A stretch of 39,145 bases of DNA from an uncultured Gammaproteobacteria bacterium. GTDB lineage: Bacteria; Pseudomonadota; Gammaproteobacteria; Arenicellales; CALHMG01. Location: NCBI GenBank assembly GCA_938034705.1, contig CALHMG010000356.1, positions 1-39,145 on the forward strand. The letters run 5' to 3'. Below the pieces are notes generated by a model. That model was not told the DNA's origin and did not search any database. It saw only the letters and a list, made by a program, of their open reading frames with translations. This document shows, piece after piece, positions 1 through 8,961 of this stretch (position 1 is its first letter; the number at the start of each line of letters is the position of its first letter). A program made the position numbers and the translations under genes.

Positions 1-3000
1 ATGCGCCCATCACTCGCGCCCAGACTGTCCACGCCGCGCCAGACTACCTCTCCCGCCGACATCAGTTCATCGAGATCTCGCGGCTGATACTCCGGCAGAC
101 GCGCTGGCAGAATGAACTGTTCAAGCGTTGATACCGGGAGCGCGATGCCCTGAAGCTGCTCGACGGTGTCCAGCAGCGCATCCAGTCCTCTTCGAGGTCT
201 GTCGATGCCGTGCCAGACGGGTAGAAATCGAGCGAGCGCCGACGCGTCAACGGGTTCGACTTCGCTGCGCAGTCGTGCGAGAGATCTGCGTTTGATCGTT
301 TTGAGCACGCCACTGTCGCACCACTCACGCCCACGTCCGCCTGGAAGAAACTCACCCTCCACGACCCGCGAAGCCCGGGACAGTCTCGACAGGGCGGCCT
401 CAACGGGAGCCACCCCGGTAGCAAATCGCGCCGCAACCTCGTCAACCCGAAAAGGCACGTGGGTACGGGCGTACCGAGACACCAGATCGCCCAATGCGTC
501 CTCAACGGGTTGCAGGAAATCTTCGGCAACGCCTGACGGCAATACGCAGCCAAGCGCGTCTCTGTAGCGCGCCGCATCCTCGGCCGCGATGAAGCGCGCC
601 TGACCGGCGACCGTAACCGGCACGACCCTCCCCGCGTCCTTCAGCGTCTGGAGCGCGTACTCCAGGGACTCGTCGTCCAGGGCTGTTCGCTGGATGATTT
701 CGTCGAAGTCCAGATCGCCAAGCGCAAACACAAGATCATGAAGCTCATCCGTGTCCCTCGCCAGCATCCTGCCATCGAGTCGCTGCAACTCAATCGACGC
801 AGCATCGACAACGTCGGCATCAAGAAGCGTGCGAAGTTCGGCATCGCCGAGGAGTTCTCGAAGCTGCACCGGGTCCAGCGCAAGCGTTTGTGCACGACGC
901 TCAGCGAGTGGTGCATCCGAGTTGTAGATAAAATTGCCTACGTAGCTGAACAACAGCGCGGCAGCGAAGGGTGATGGATTGTTCGATTCAAGTGCGTGTA
1001 CCGCAATAGCGCGAGTCTGAATATCAGTGAGCACTCGCCGTAATCCTGGCAGGTCAAAAACGTCCTGCAGACATTCGCGATAGGTCTCGAGGATCACGGG
1101 GAAACTGTCATACCGCGCAGCCACCGCGAGCAGATCGGCAGATTTGCGGCGCTGCAACCAAAGCGGCGTTCGCTTACCCGGCATGCGCCGTGGCAGCAGC
1201 AATGACCGGCCGGCGTTTTCTCTGAATCGCGCCGCAAAGAGCGCAGTCGCTCCCAGTTCCTGCATCACGAGCTCATCGATTTCATCGGCCGTCGGAACAA
1301 GTTCTGACGGATCCGGCGGCGTGTCCGACTCTGGCAGCCGAAATACGATTCCATCATCGTTCCAGAGATAGTCAACGTCTGTCGTCATGCGTTCACGCAA
1401 TCGACCGGCGACGGCCGTTGCCCAGGGCGCGTGAACTCTCGACCCGAAAGGCGTATGAATAATTGTTCTCCAGTCACCTGCCTCGTCGACAAAGCTTTCG
1501 ATGACGATCGTTCGGTCTGTCGGCACCTCCGAAGTCGCTTCACGTTGATCATCGAGATAGGTGACGAGATTGCGGGCGGCGTTCGCGTCAAGCGCGTGTT
1601 CGCTCATAAGTCGCTCGCGAGCGGCGTCCGGGCTCATCGAGCACAGATCGCGAGTCAATTCGCCAATTGCCTGTCCAAACTCCAGCGGCCTGCCCGGCCC
1701 GTCACCTCGCCAGAACGGCATACGGCCTGGCTGCCCCGGGGCTGGCACAACCAGCACACGATCATGGGTGATTTCGGTGACCAGCCAGCTGGAAGCTCCA
1801 AGCAGAAACACATCTCCCGGACGGGTTTCGAACACCATCTCTTCATCGAGCTCACCAACACGCACCGAGCCTTTGTCAGCGTCGTTGAGAAACACGCCAT
1901 ACAGCCCTCTGTCGGGAATCGTTCCCGCGTTGGCTATGGCAATGCGCTGGGCCCCCTTGCGCGCGCTGATAACCCCGGTCACGCGATCCCATGTCAGACG
2001 GGGCCGAAGCTCAGCGAACTCATCCGAGGGGTAACGACCTGAAAGCAAATCAAGAACTGCGTCGAACGAAACACGTGGCAGTGTGGAAAACGGTGCGGCC
2101 TGACGCATGAGATCAAAGAGTTCATCAACTTCCCGGTCGTCCATCGAAACGGTCGCAACAATCTGCTGCGCCAGCACGTCAAGCGGATTTCGGGGATAGC
2201 TCGACTGCTCAACCAGTCCGTCCTGCATGCGTCTGGTTACCGCGGCGGCCGCGAGCAGGTCGCCTCGAAACTTCGGCACGATCACGCCGCGTGAAATACC
2301 GCCAACCTGATGACCCGCTCGGCCGATGCGCTGCAAACCGCTGGCAATCGATGGCGGCGACTCGATCTGGATCACGAGATCCACAGCGCCCATATCGATC
2401 CCGAGTTCAAGCGACGACGTCGCGACAATTGCCGGAAGCTCACCCATTTTAAGGCGATCTTCTATCACCGCCCTTGTGTCATGGGCGATGGAACCGTGGT
2501 GCGCAGCCGCCAGCTCTTCTTCAGCAAGATCGTTGATAGCTGTCGCGAGTCGCTCTGCCAGACGGCGACTGTTGACGAAAATCATTGTCGAGCGATGAGC
2601 CCTGATCAATTCAACAAGGCGCGGATGAATTGACGGCCAGATCGAAGGCACCCGTGGCTGATCCTGACCCGCCGCATCTTCTGCAGATCCGGCAAGATCC
2701 GTCATGTCCTCAACGGGCACCTCAACCGACAGTTCAAGCGCCGCTGTCGCGCCAGCATCGATGACCTTCACCGGCCGTGAAATCAAAGCGACCTCGCCTG
2801 CATGTGCGGGCGCCCGGGACCGCTGTGCACCGCCAAGCAATGCAGCTACCTCATCCAGCGGACGTGCGGTGGCAGATAATCCGATTCGCTGGGCGGCGGC
2901 GCGATGACCGTTCGCCTGACGAAGATCTTCAAGCCTTTCAAGTGACGTGAACAGATGGGCACCACGCTTGGTCGGTACCATCGAGTGAATTTCATCAACG

Positions 3001-3503
3001 ATGACGGTCTCGACGTTTTGCAGTATCTCGCGCGCCTTTGACGTCAGCAGCAAAAACAGCGACTCGGGTGTCGTGATCAATATGTCCGGCGGACGCGTGA
3101 CCATCTGTCTGCGTTCCCGCGAAGAGGTGTCGCCGGTTCGGATGCCCACGCGAGGAAGGTAAAACTCCGCCTGTAGCTGATTCGCGGTCGCCTCGACGCC
3201 CGCGAGGGGCTCGCGAAGGTTGCGCTCAATATCAACGCCCAGCGCCTTGAGTGGCGAGATATAAAGGACGCGAACGCCGAAGTCCGAATTAACCCGCGTC
3301 CCGAACATCAGAGAATCGATAGCGACCAGAAAGGAAGCCAGTGTCTTGCCCGAACCGGTTGGCGCCAGCAACAGCGTGTGATCGCCGGACGCGATGGCAG
3401 GCCAGGCATCACGCTGGGCCCTGGTGGGTGCATCAAAATTCTGATCGAACCACTGCCTGGTGACCGGATGCAGAGGCAGCGATGTGTCGGTGTCGGTATT
3501 CAA
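1..3503 (-). CDS. lhr: Lhr-type ATP-dependent DNA helicase, 3' part cut by window edge
   Basis: A single open frame on the minus strand runs without a stop from a TTG start at 3503 to the left edge, giving at least 1,167 residues of a protein that usually has about 1,400-1,500. It is a superfamily 2 helicase of the Lhr family, which translocates on DNA and is linked to repair. Visible motifs are Walker A APTGSGKT (about residues 47-54), DEIH box (170-173), the SAT motif (IGLSATARPLDE), and motif V/VI around residue 363 on (SSLELGIDMGAVDL, then QRIGRAGH). The C-terminal part carries the long-form Lhr extension, including the phrase FILPARLPEYQPRDLDEL near the edge. The start is chosen because an in-frame stop lies upstream with no ATG or GTG between, and no strong ribosome site is visible. 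Family assignment is secure; the exact start is not. Confidence 0.93.
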   Translation of the reverse strand, partial: MNTDTDTSLPLHPVTRQWFDQNFDAPTRAQRDAWPAIASGDHTLLLAPTGSGKTLASFLVAIDSLMFGTRVNSDFGVRVLYISPLKALGVDIERNLREPLAGVEATANQLQAEFYLPRVGIRTGDTSSRERRQMVTRPPDILITTPESLFLLLTSKAREILQNVETVIVDEIHSMVPTKRGAHLFTSLERLEDLRQANGHRAAAQRIGLSATARPLDEVAALLGGAQRSRAPAHAGEVALISRPVKVIDAGATAALELSVEVPVEDMTDLAGSAEDAAGQDQPRVPSIWPSIHPRLVELIRAHRSTMIFVNSRRLAERLATAINDLAEEELAAAHHGSIAHDTRAVIEDRLKMGELPAIVATSSLELGIDMGAVDLVIQIESPPSIASGLQRIGRAGHQVGGISRGVIVPKFRGDLLAAAAVTRRMQDGLVEQSSYPRNPLDVLAQQIVATVSMDDREVDELFDLMRQAAPFSTLPRVSFDAVLDLLSGRYPSDEFAELRPRLTWDRVTGVISARKGAQRIAIANAGTIPDRGLYGVFLNDADKGSVRVGELDEEMVFETRPGDVFLLGASSWLVTEITHDRVLVVPAPGQPGRMPFWRGDGPGRPLEFGQAIGELTRDLCSMSPDAARERLMSEHALDANAARNLVTYLDDQREATSEVPTDRTIVIESFVDEAGDWRTIIHTPFGSRVHAPWATAVAGRLRERMTTDVDYLWNDDGIVFRLPESDTPPDPSELVPTADEIDELVMQELGATALFAARFRENAGRSLLLPRRMPGKRTPLWLQRRKSADLLAVAARYDSFPVILETYRECLQDVFDLPGLRRVLTDIQTRAIAVHALESNNPSPFAAALLFSYVGNFIYNSDAPLAERRAQTLALDPVQLRELLGDAELRTLLDADVVDAASIELQRLDGRMLARDTDELHDLVFALGDLDFDEIIQRTALDDESLEYALQTLKDAGRVVPVTVAGQARFIAAEDAARYRDALGCVLPSGVAEDFLQPVEDALGDLVSRYARTHVPFRVDEVAARFATGVAPVEAALSRLSRASRVVEGEFLPGGRGREWCDSGVLKTIKRRSLARLRSEVEPVDASALARFLPVWHGIDRPRRGLDALLDTVEQLQGIALPVSTLEQFILPARLPEYQPRDLDELMSAGEVVWRGVDSLGASDGR

Positions 3504-3598
3504 GACAGACGAGATACGTGGTCGGCCAACTACCTTAGCAGGCCGTCAGAGCGACGCACACCACCGGCTGCCAGCAGATGCGGCACTTCGCTCGACGG

Positions 3599-4360
3599 TT
3601 ATCTGATGCGATAGATCATGGGGTCGTCAATATCCGCCGCCTGATCGCGAAAAATTTCCGAACCGTCCTGAATCAACGAAACTTCGCTGATTCCGGGGCC
3701 TGATCTTTTTTTAGCCGCACAACTGTCAAACGACTCGCCACGAAGATCTTCAGCGAAACTGCCACTGCCTTTAAAGCTGACAATCTTGCGCCGCCCTCCG
3801 ATGCTCACGTAGTACGAACACACAACCTCGGTCGTCGTTTGAGCATCTGCGGAGACCCTGATCGAAAGCTTGTTTTTCTTCCGCGTGGGACTCTGGTACG
3901 GACGTGGCTCAGGCACCGTAACCGCAAGTGCATAGCCCTCCGGGGTAATGCCCAGCGGAAATCCGATCTTGGCCACGCCCTTGGCTTCAACCACGGCTAC
4001 GACGAGCATCAGCGCAGGCGTCAGATTCATTTCGTAGCTCTTGCCGTTGCGCGAGAATTTCTGGGGAACGCCCGGTGGAATCTCCGCGAGTTCAATGGAC
4101 TCGACTTCACCGTTCAGCAGACGATCGACTTCGTCTTCGACCTTGGCGCGGGTGACGGAATCGACATTGGCCCAGTGAAAGAGTCCGAGCAGCATGGGGC
4201 GTTCGGTGCGAGCGATGTGTCCGGCAACGCGATCGCGCATCTCTTGTGGAGAATCGGGAAGGTAGCCCGCGTGCACAGTACGAAGCCAACTGTCGGCCGC
4301 CGTTAGATTCACCATCAGTGCCAGCAGCACGAGCGCGATCGTAAATCTTGGTGTTTTCAT
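3599..4360 (-). CDS. Secreted or periplasmic protein of unknown function
   Basis: The protein has 253 residues. The ATG at 4360 is preferred over an upstream in-frame start at 4432 because it places a signal peptide at the N-terminus: a short basic start (MKTPRF), a hydrophobic stretch rich in Leu, Val and Ala, then an Ala-Ala-Asp-Ser cleavage-like site near residue 23. The mature part is mixed alpha/beta in character with several Lys/Arg-rich segments and two Cys residues that could pair in the periplasm. I do not recognise the family. It is on the same strand as lhr, about 95 bp upstream of it, and follows a terminator that closes the gene further upstream, so it probably has its own promoter near 4370-4440. 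A real gene is likely from the signal peptide and clean frame; the function is unknown. Confidence 0.65.
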   Translation of the reverse strand: MKTPRFTIALVLLALMVNLTAADSWLRTVHAGYLPDSPQEMRDRVAGHIARTERPMLLGLFHWANVDSVTRAKVEDEVDRLLNGEVESIELAEIPPGVPQKFSRNGKSYEMNLTPALMLVVAVVEAKGVAKIGFPLGITPEGYALAVTVPEPRPYQSPTRKKNKLSIRVSADAQTTTEVVCSYYVSIGGRRKIVSFKGSGSFAEDLRGESFDSCAAKKRSGPGISEVSLIQDGSEIFRDQAADIDDPMIYRIR

Positions 4361-4444
4361 AGACTGTGGCCGCGTGAACGGCGGACATTTCTCAGGCGCC
4401 AGATTGTGCGGCAAACACGTAACCGAGGCCAAGCACCATCACGC

Positions 4445-4471
4445 AAAAAGGAGCGCCTTTGGCGCCCCTTT
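4445..4471 (-). terminator. Rho-independent terminator downstream of the small gene at 4498-4944
   Basis: Read on the minus strand there is GGGGCGCC, loop AAA, GGCGCTCC, then a run of five T. The 8-bp stem has one G-T wobble. It lies about 27 bp after the stop codon of the minus-strand gene ending at 4498, which is the standard layout of an intrinsic terminator. Confidence 0.85.
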
Positions 4472-4497
4472 CACAGTCTGCAAGGATTCTTGATGCT

Positions 4498-4944
4498 TCA
4501 GACTGGCGTTGGTAGCAAAGCCGCGAGGTCGGGCCTCATTTGTGCGACACGTTGACGCGCCGTGAGCTGAGCTGGACCACCAGCCGATGATGCCGGCTTG
4601 TCTGACGCAGCCGCCTGGGCCGGACGTCGACGACCGTCTACACGGCGGGCATCTTCAGTTGGCTTGATACGTTCTGCAACGTACAGACGCACAGCCGTTG
4701 TGTTTGGCGACTGGCCGCGAAAACGACACCACGTGGTGAACTCTTCAGGCTCAACTTCAATTTTCTGGACGGTGAACCCTTCTTCTTCCAGTCGGTTGAT
4801 TCTGTCGTGGGCGCTGGTACGCCACGTGTCATACGCATCACCCAGATTCTGGGCATCCAGTACAACGTCGGAAATCTCTTCCCAGTCACCCAATGCAAAC
4901 CAGGCAACCCCGGTAAAGCGCTTTCTGCTTTCATTCTTAGACAT
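4498..4944 (-). CDS. Small soluble protein of unknown function
   Basis: This 148-residue protein begins MSKNESRKRF. Two ATGs stand in tandem at 4947 and 4944. The second is preferred because it has a GGGGG-type ribosome site about 5 bases upstream; a longer reading to 5019 lacks such a site. The N-terminal 90 residues look like a compact domain with Trp-rich segments (VAWFALGDWEEI, then TWR, then TWCRFRG). The C-terminal 50 residues are Ala/Pro/Arg-rich and probably flexible. There is no signal peptide or membrane segment. A strong terminator follows, so it appears to be a single-gene transcription unit. I do not recognise the family. Confidence 0.7.
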   Translation of the reverse strand: MSKNESRKRFTGVAWFALGDWEEISDVVLDAQNLGDAYDTWRTSAHDRINRLEEEGFTVQKIEVEPEEFTTWCRFRGQSPNTTAVRLYVAERIKPTEDARRVDGRRRPAQAAASDKPASSAGGPAQLTARQRVAQMRPDLAALLPTPV

Positions 4945-5584
4945 CATGTCCCCCTTCAGTACTCGGCATTTTTTATTGAATCTCAGACTGTGCGCCGAGC
5001 CGCAAGCCAGGCTATCCAATGACTATCAAGAATTGGATGCCGCGACCTGACAACTTCGTGCCTACTCACAACTGGGATCATTTCCCCTACCAAGTTCACA
5101 CTCCGTGCGAACAGTTTCCCTACCAGTTCCGGTTTCTGTCGAACACAAGCTGCGTTCGCTAACCACTCTTTGGCGTCAGATTCGCCTCAAGCTCCGCGTT
5201 GATCTTGTACTTCGGCTGCTGCCAACTTATTGCGGACCGGATACGGGGGATTAAACAGGAGTCTCACCTTGAGTTCCGTGATCCAGTTAAACGTTCGAGC
5301 ACGACTTTTCGCACACATGTGAGAACGAACACCTGAATTCGGAACGGGAAACGCTGAAAACTCTTGACTCACCCGCACAACCGACACGAAGTTGACCACG
5401 GTTGCGGGAGGCATTCCTGTGCGCTGGTTCGCTTTGCCCCGCGAAGGCGGACGAACGGAAGCGGCTTTCGGATAGAATGGGAAGCCCGCAAACAATCGAT
5501 AAAGACTCTGTCGCGCGAAGGTCACAATCTTTCACCACCGACTACACGCGACGTCTGATAGGCCCTCAAGCGAGTTAATCTAAT
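4945..5584. other. Intergenic stretch of about 640 bp between divergent genes, no gene called
   Basis: This divergent spacer must hold promoters for the small gene on the left and the amidohydrolase on the right. Only short, compositionally unconvincing reading frames are present, on both strands around 5187-5550. An imperfect direct repeat (TTTCCCCTACCAAGTTC at 5081 and TTTCCCTACCAGTTC at 5115) is visible. The left half is more AT-rich than the flanking genes. I could not place a convincing -35/-10 pair, and I see no tRNA or riboswitch. Confidence 0.5.
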
Positions 5585-7267
5585 ATGCCTACATTCGACA
5601 CCATCATCCGTAACGCCCGGGTCTGTGACGGCCTCGGGGGTCCTCTGAAATCTGCCGATGTCGCTGTCAGTGACGGAAAGATCGCGGCGGTTGGCGAAAT
5701 CACTGGGGATTCCCCCGACATCATCGATGCCGACGGCCTGGTCCTGGCTCCCGGTATCGTCGACAGCCACACGCACTACGATGCCCAGATTACGTGGGAT
5801 CCCTGGGTCGACCCTTCGGCGCGACATGGCGTCACCACCGTTGTGATTGGCAACTGTGGATTTACCATCGCACCATGTCGCAAGTCCGACCAGGAATTGA
5901 CGATGCAGAATCTGGTCCGCGTCGAAGGCATGTCGCTGGACGCGCTTAAAGAGGGCACGAACTGGCAGTTTGAAAGCTTCGACGAATATCTCAACGTCAT
6001 CGAACAGGGCGGCACGGGCGTCAACGTCGCTGCATTCGTCGGCCACTCCTCTGTTCGCACCTATGTCATGGGAGACGCCGCTCCCGAACGCGCGGCCACG
6101 CAGGACGAAATTGCCCGGATGCGAGAAATTGTCTCCAGCGCAATGCAGGCCGGCGCCGTAGGGTTTTCGACCTCGACGTCGATTTCTCACAATGGCGCAT
6201 TCGGCCCCATGCCGTCACGCCTTGCTGAAGACTCAGAACTTGAGCAGCTCGTTGGCGCCATGGGTGAGGCGGGTCGCGGCGTCTTCATGCTGACGAAGGG
6301 ACCCGGGTCATCAATCCCGTTTCTGGAGTCTCTGGCACAGGCGAGCGGGCGCCCGGTTCTCATCGCGGCCCTTTTGCACAACAGCACGCGACCTGAAGCA
6401 ACGTTTGAAGACCTCGCCGCCATCGCTGACGCGCGCACCCGTGGGCATGAACTCTGGGGACAGGTGTCATGCTGTCCACTTACAACCGAGTTCACGCTGG
6501 AGGCGCCCTACCCGCTTGAAGGCATCGACAGCTGGAAGCCAGCAATGCTGGCCACCGATGACGAACTGGTCACAATCTTCGCCGACACGGAATTTCGGTC
6601 ACGCGTTCGAGAAGATCTCAAGACCGCGGTTGCCACTCGCCTGTTTAACGGTGAATGGGACAAAGTGCGCGTTGTCGAAGCCGCCACCGATAAACATCGT
6701 GGGAGCGAAGGCAAGTCGCTGGCAGAAATTGCTGCCGGAACGAATAAGGACCCACTCGACTGCATGCTCGACATCGCGCTCGACGAAAACCTCAAGACGC
6801 TGTTCATCGCTGAACTTCTGAATTCTGACGAAGACGCCGTCGGCAGGATGCTCAATGATCCAAACAGTTTGATCACGCTGTCTGACGCAGGTGCACATCT
6901 GACGTTTTTCTGTGATGCCGGTTTTGGCTTGCGTCTGCTTGGTCACTGGGTGCGTGATCGCAAGCTGATGCCACTTGAAACCGCAATCGCCCAGCTCACG
7001 AGCATTCCGGCTGACATCTTCGGCATCAGTGACCGCGGGAGAATCGCACCTGGCGCCTGGGCAGACCTGATGCTGTTCGATCCGAATAGCGTTGATCGCT
7101 CGCGTGCGCGACGCGCGTTCGACATGCCGGCGGGCGCCTACCGGCTGACGACAGATCCGATTGGTCTTGAGGCAGTCTGGGTAAATGGCGAACGCGTCGT
7201 CGACGGGGGCACGCTGATCAACCCGGACCGACATCCGGGCAAGCTATTGCGCAACTTTGACGCCTGA
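5585..7267 (+). CDS. N-acyl-D-amino-acid deacylase family amidohydrolase
   Basis: A 560-residue metal-dependent amidohydrolase of the D-aminoacylase branch (amidohydrolase 3 type). These enzymes hydrolyse N-acyl-D-amino acids or related amides. The N-terminal beta-sandwich strand (FDTIIRNARVCDG) is followed by the metal motif H62-T-H64 in DSHTHYD, the conserved Cys of GNCGF (Cys91) that ligates metal in D-aminoacylases, and the late Asp of LSDAGAHL (Asp434). The C-terminus returns to the small beta domain (GAWADLMLFDP), so the length and domain order are complete. There is no signal peptide, so it is cytoplasmic. It is followed after 16 bp by an acetylpolyamine amidohydrolase-like gene on the same strand, which suggests a shared role in releasing acyl groups from nitrogen. 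The exact substrate cannot be read from the sequence. Confidence 0.9.
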   Translation: MPTFDTIIRNARVCDGLGGPLKSADVAVSDGKIAAVGEITGDSPDIIDADGLVLAPGIVDSHTHYDAQITWDPWVDPSARHGVTTVVIGNCGFTIAPCRKSDQELTMQNLVRVEGMSLDALKEGTNWQFESFDEYLNVIEQGGTGVNVAAFVGHSSVRTYVMGDAAPERAATQDEIARMREIVSSAMQAGAVGFSTSTSISHNGAFGPMPSRLAEDSELEQLVGAMGEAGRGVFMLTKGPGSSIPFLESLAQASGRPVLIAALLHNSTRPEATFEDLAAIADARTRGHELWGQVSCCPLTTEFTLEAPYPLEGIDSWKPAMLATDDELVTIFADTEFRSRVREDLKTAVATRLFNGEWDKVRVVEAATDKHRGSEGKSLAEIAAGTNKDPLDCMLDIALDENLKTLFIAELLNSDEDAVGRMLNDPNSLITLSDAGAHLTFFCDAGFGLRLLGHWVRDRKLMPLETAIAQLTSIPADIFGISDRGRIAPGAWADLMLFDPNSVDRSRARRAFDMPAGAYRLTTDPIGLEAVWVNGERVVDGGTLINPDRHPGKLLRNFDA

Positions 7268-7283
7268 CTGACACCGATACTCG

Positions 7284-8324
7284 ATGAAAATTTTCTATCA
7301 CCCGGACCACGAGCGGCACGCTCCTGAAGGTTTCATCATGCGCGGCACGCGCGTTGCGTGTCCGGAAACCCCTGAACGCGCGGAAATATTCCTGGAGGCG
7401 GTTTCGGATACGGCTCACGAACTGGTCGAACCGGGCGCACCCGAACTCGCGCGCATCAGTGCCGTGCATGACGCAGGCTACCTGGAGTTTCTTGAATCCG
7501 CCTGGGCGAGATGGATTGAACTGCCGGGCCACGGCCCTGAAATCATGCCGAACATCCATCCCAACCGAAACATGGCGGGACGGCCCGACTCAATCGTCGG
7601 TTTGTCGGGCGTCTACCAAGCCGATTGTGCGTGCCCGATCGGGCCAGGTACATGGCAGGCGATTCAACAATCAGCGCAGTGTGCCGTCGAGGCCGCGCGG
7701 GCCGTCAGCTCGGGCCAGGAGTCGTACGCCTATGCAATGTGTCGCCCACCGGGTCATCATGCGTTTGCGGACATGGCAGGTGGATTTTGTTTTCTGAACA
7801 ACTCGGCGATTGCGGCCCAGGTTCTGCGTGACTCGGGCGCCTCCCGAATCGCCATACTCGACGTCGACGTTCATCATGGCAACGGGACACAGGGCATTTT
7901 TTACGATCGCAGCGACGTGTTCACGGTGTCACTGCACGGCGATCCCGCTGTCTATTATCCGTTTTACGCAGGCTACGCCGACGAAACCGGCGACCGCTCG
8001 GGTACGGGCTACAACCTCAACATCCCGTTACCCAAAGGCACCGGCGATGGCGCCTACGTCGACGCGCTTGATCCGGCTCTGGACGCAATACGCAATTTTG
8101 CACCTGACTGTCTGGTGATCGCGCTGGGTCTGGACGCTTCAGAAGATGATCCGCTGGCGTTTTTGCAGTTGACGACCGAAGGATTCGCAAGGGTTGCCGA
8201 GATGACGGCAGCCATGAATTTGCCGACCGTACTGGTGCAGGAAGGTGGTTATGTCAGCGATGTACTGGGCACCAATCTTGCAACTTTTCTGCAGCGCTTT
8301 GAAACGGCCCGCGGCAACCACTGA
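7284..8324 (+). CDS. Histone-deacetylase-fold acetylpolyamine amidohydrolase
   Basis: This 346-residue zinc deacetylase belongs to the arginase/deacetylase fold, closest in layout to acetylpolyamine amidohydrolases, which remove acetyl groups from acetylputrescine, acetylcadaverine or acetylspermidine. The signature residues are all present: the His-His pair of RPPGHHAF (158-159), zinc ligands Asp195 and His197 in LDVDVHHGNGTQ, Asp284 in ALGLDASEDDP, and the catalytic Tyr323 in EGGYVSD. The early PEGFIMRG region and the long loop around residues 80-105 are typical of the polyamine subgroup. It is probably co-transcribed with the amidohydrolase 16 bp upstream and ends 9 bp from the convergent ampD. 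The family is certain; the polyamine substrate is inferred from the subgroup. Confidence 0.9.
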   Translation: MKIFYHPDHERHAPEGFIMRGTRVACPETPERAEIFLEAVSDTAHELVEPGAPELARISAVHDAGYLEFLESAWARWIELPGHGPEIMPNIHPNRNMAGRPDSIVGLSGVYQADCACPIGPGTWQAIQQSAQCAVEAARAVSSGQESYAYAMCRPPGHHAFADMAGGFCFLNNSAIAAQVLRDSGASRIAILDVDVHHGNGTQGIFYDRSDVFTVSLHGDPAVYYPFYAGYADETGDRSGTGYNLNIPLPKGTGDGAYVDALDPALDAIRNFAPDCLVIALGLDASEDDPLAFLQLTTEGFARVAEMTAAMNLPTVLVQEGGYVSDVLGTNLATFLQRFETARGNH

Positions 8325-8333
8325 CCGAACGTT

Positions 8334-8912
8334 TCAAAGATAGCGACACAGGCCGCGTCTGAATCGCCCCCAGTCAAAGCCTGGACCCGGATCTGTTTTG
8401 CGTCCAGGTGCGATGTCACTGTGACCACAGATTCGCTCAATGCCGATAGCGGGATAACGCCGAAGCAGAGCGACACCAACGTCGATCAGCGAGGTGTACT
8501 GCACGGGCTCAAACGCGCCGTCATCAACACCTTCGAGTTCTATGCCAATCGAAAAGTCGTTGACGCGGGGCCGACCAAAGAAAAACGACTCCCCCGCATG
8601 CCAGGCCCGGTCATCCGTGCTGACAAACTGAACGACTTCGCCGTTACGTCGAATCAGAAAGTGAGACGAAACCTCGAGTCCGCGAATCTGGCGGAAATAG
8701 GCATGGGCGTCGAAATCGAGCGTATTGGTAAAGAGCCGTTCGATAGCGTCGCCACCAAACTCACCCGGTGGCAAGCTGATCGCGTGGACGATGAGCGTGT
8801 CCACCACTGCCGTTGACGGACGCTTGTCGAAATTTGGCGACGCGACCTTTCTCGCATCAGTAGCGAACCCGGTATCCGTGTCGATTTCGTAGCTTTTATT
8901 GGCGGATTTCAT
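8334..8912 (-). CDS. ampD: AmpD, 1,6-anhydro-N-acetylmuramyl-L-alanine amidase
   Basis: This 192-residue cytoplasmic zinc amidase cleaves the peptide from anhydromuropeptides during cell-wall recycling, and in many species sets AmpC beta-lactamase induction. The AmpD layout is clear: the ASPNFDKRP entry motif, VHAISLPPGEFGG with zinc ligand His43, SIGIELEG (Glu125/Glu127 pair), and CGHSDIAPGRKTDPGPGFDW with zinc ligands His164 and Asp174 and the conserved Lys172. The ISLPPGEFGG phrase marks the cytoplasmic AmpD group rather than AmiD. I place the start at the ATG at 8912, since the much longer frame upstream overlaps the neighbouring gene. The ribosome site is weak, and a GTG about 48 bases upstream is possible. 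It lies 49 bp downstream of the FG-GAP gene on the same strand. Confidence 0.92.
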   Translation of the reverse strand: MKSANKSYEIDTDTGFATDARKVASPNFDKRPSTAVVDTLIVHAISLPPGEFGGDAIERLFTNTLDFDAHAYFRQIRGLEVSSHFLIRRNGEVVQFVSTDDRAWHAGESFFFGRPRVNDFSIGIELEGVDDGAFEPVQYTSLIDVGVALLRRYPAIGIERICGHSDIAPGRKTDPGPGFDWGRFRRGLCRYL

Positions 8913-8961
8913 CCAGCGCGATGCTACCTGATGTTGGCAGCCCGGCGTTAGCACACGGCGA

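Noticed and set aside
1-3503. Possible frameshifted or broken helicase
   Set aside because: Reading through base by base shows one uninterrupted frame with all helicase motifs in order; it is simply cut by the window edge.
5187-5525. 112-codon minus-strand frame in the divergent spacer
   Set aside because: No ribosome site, no domain, unlike neighbours in composition; kept only as a possible remnant.
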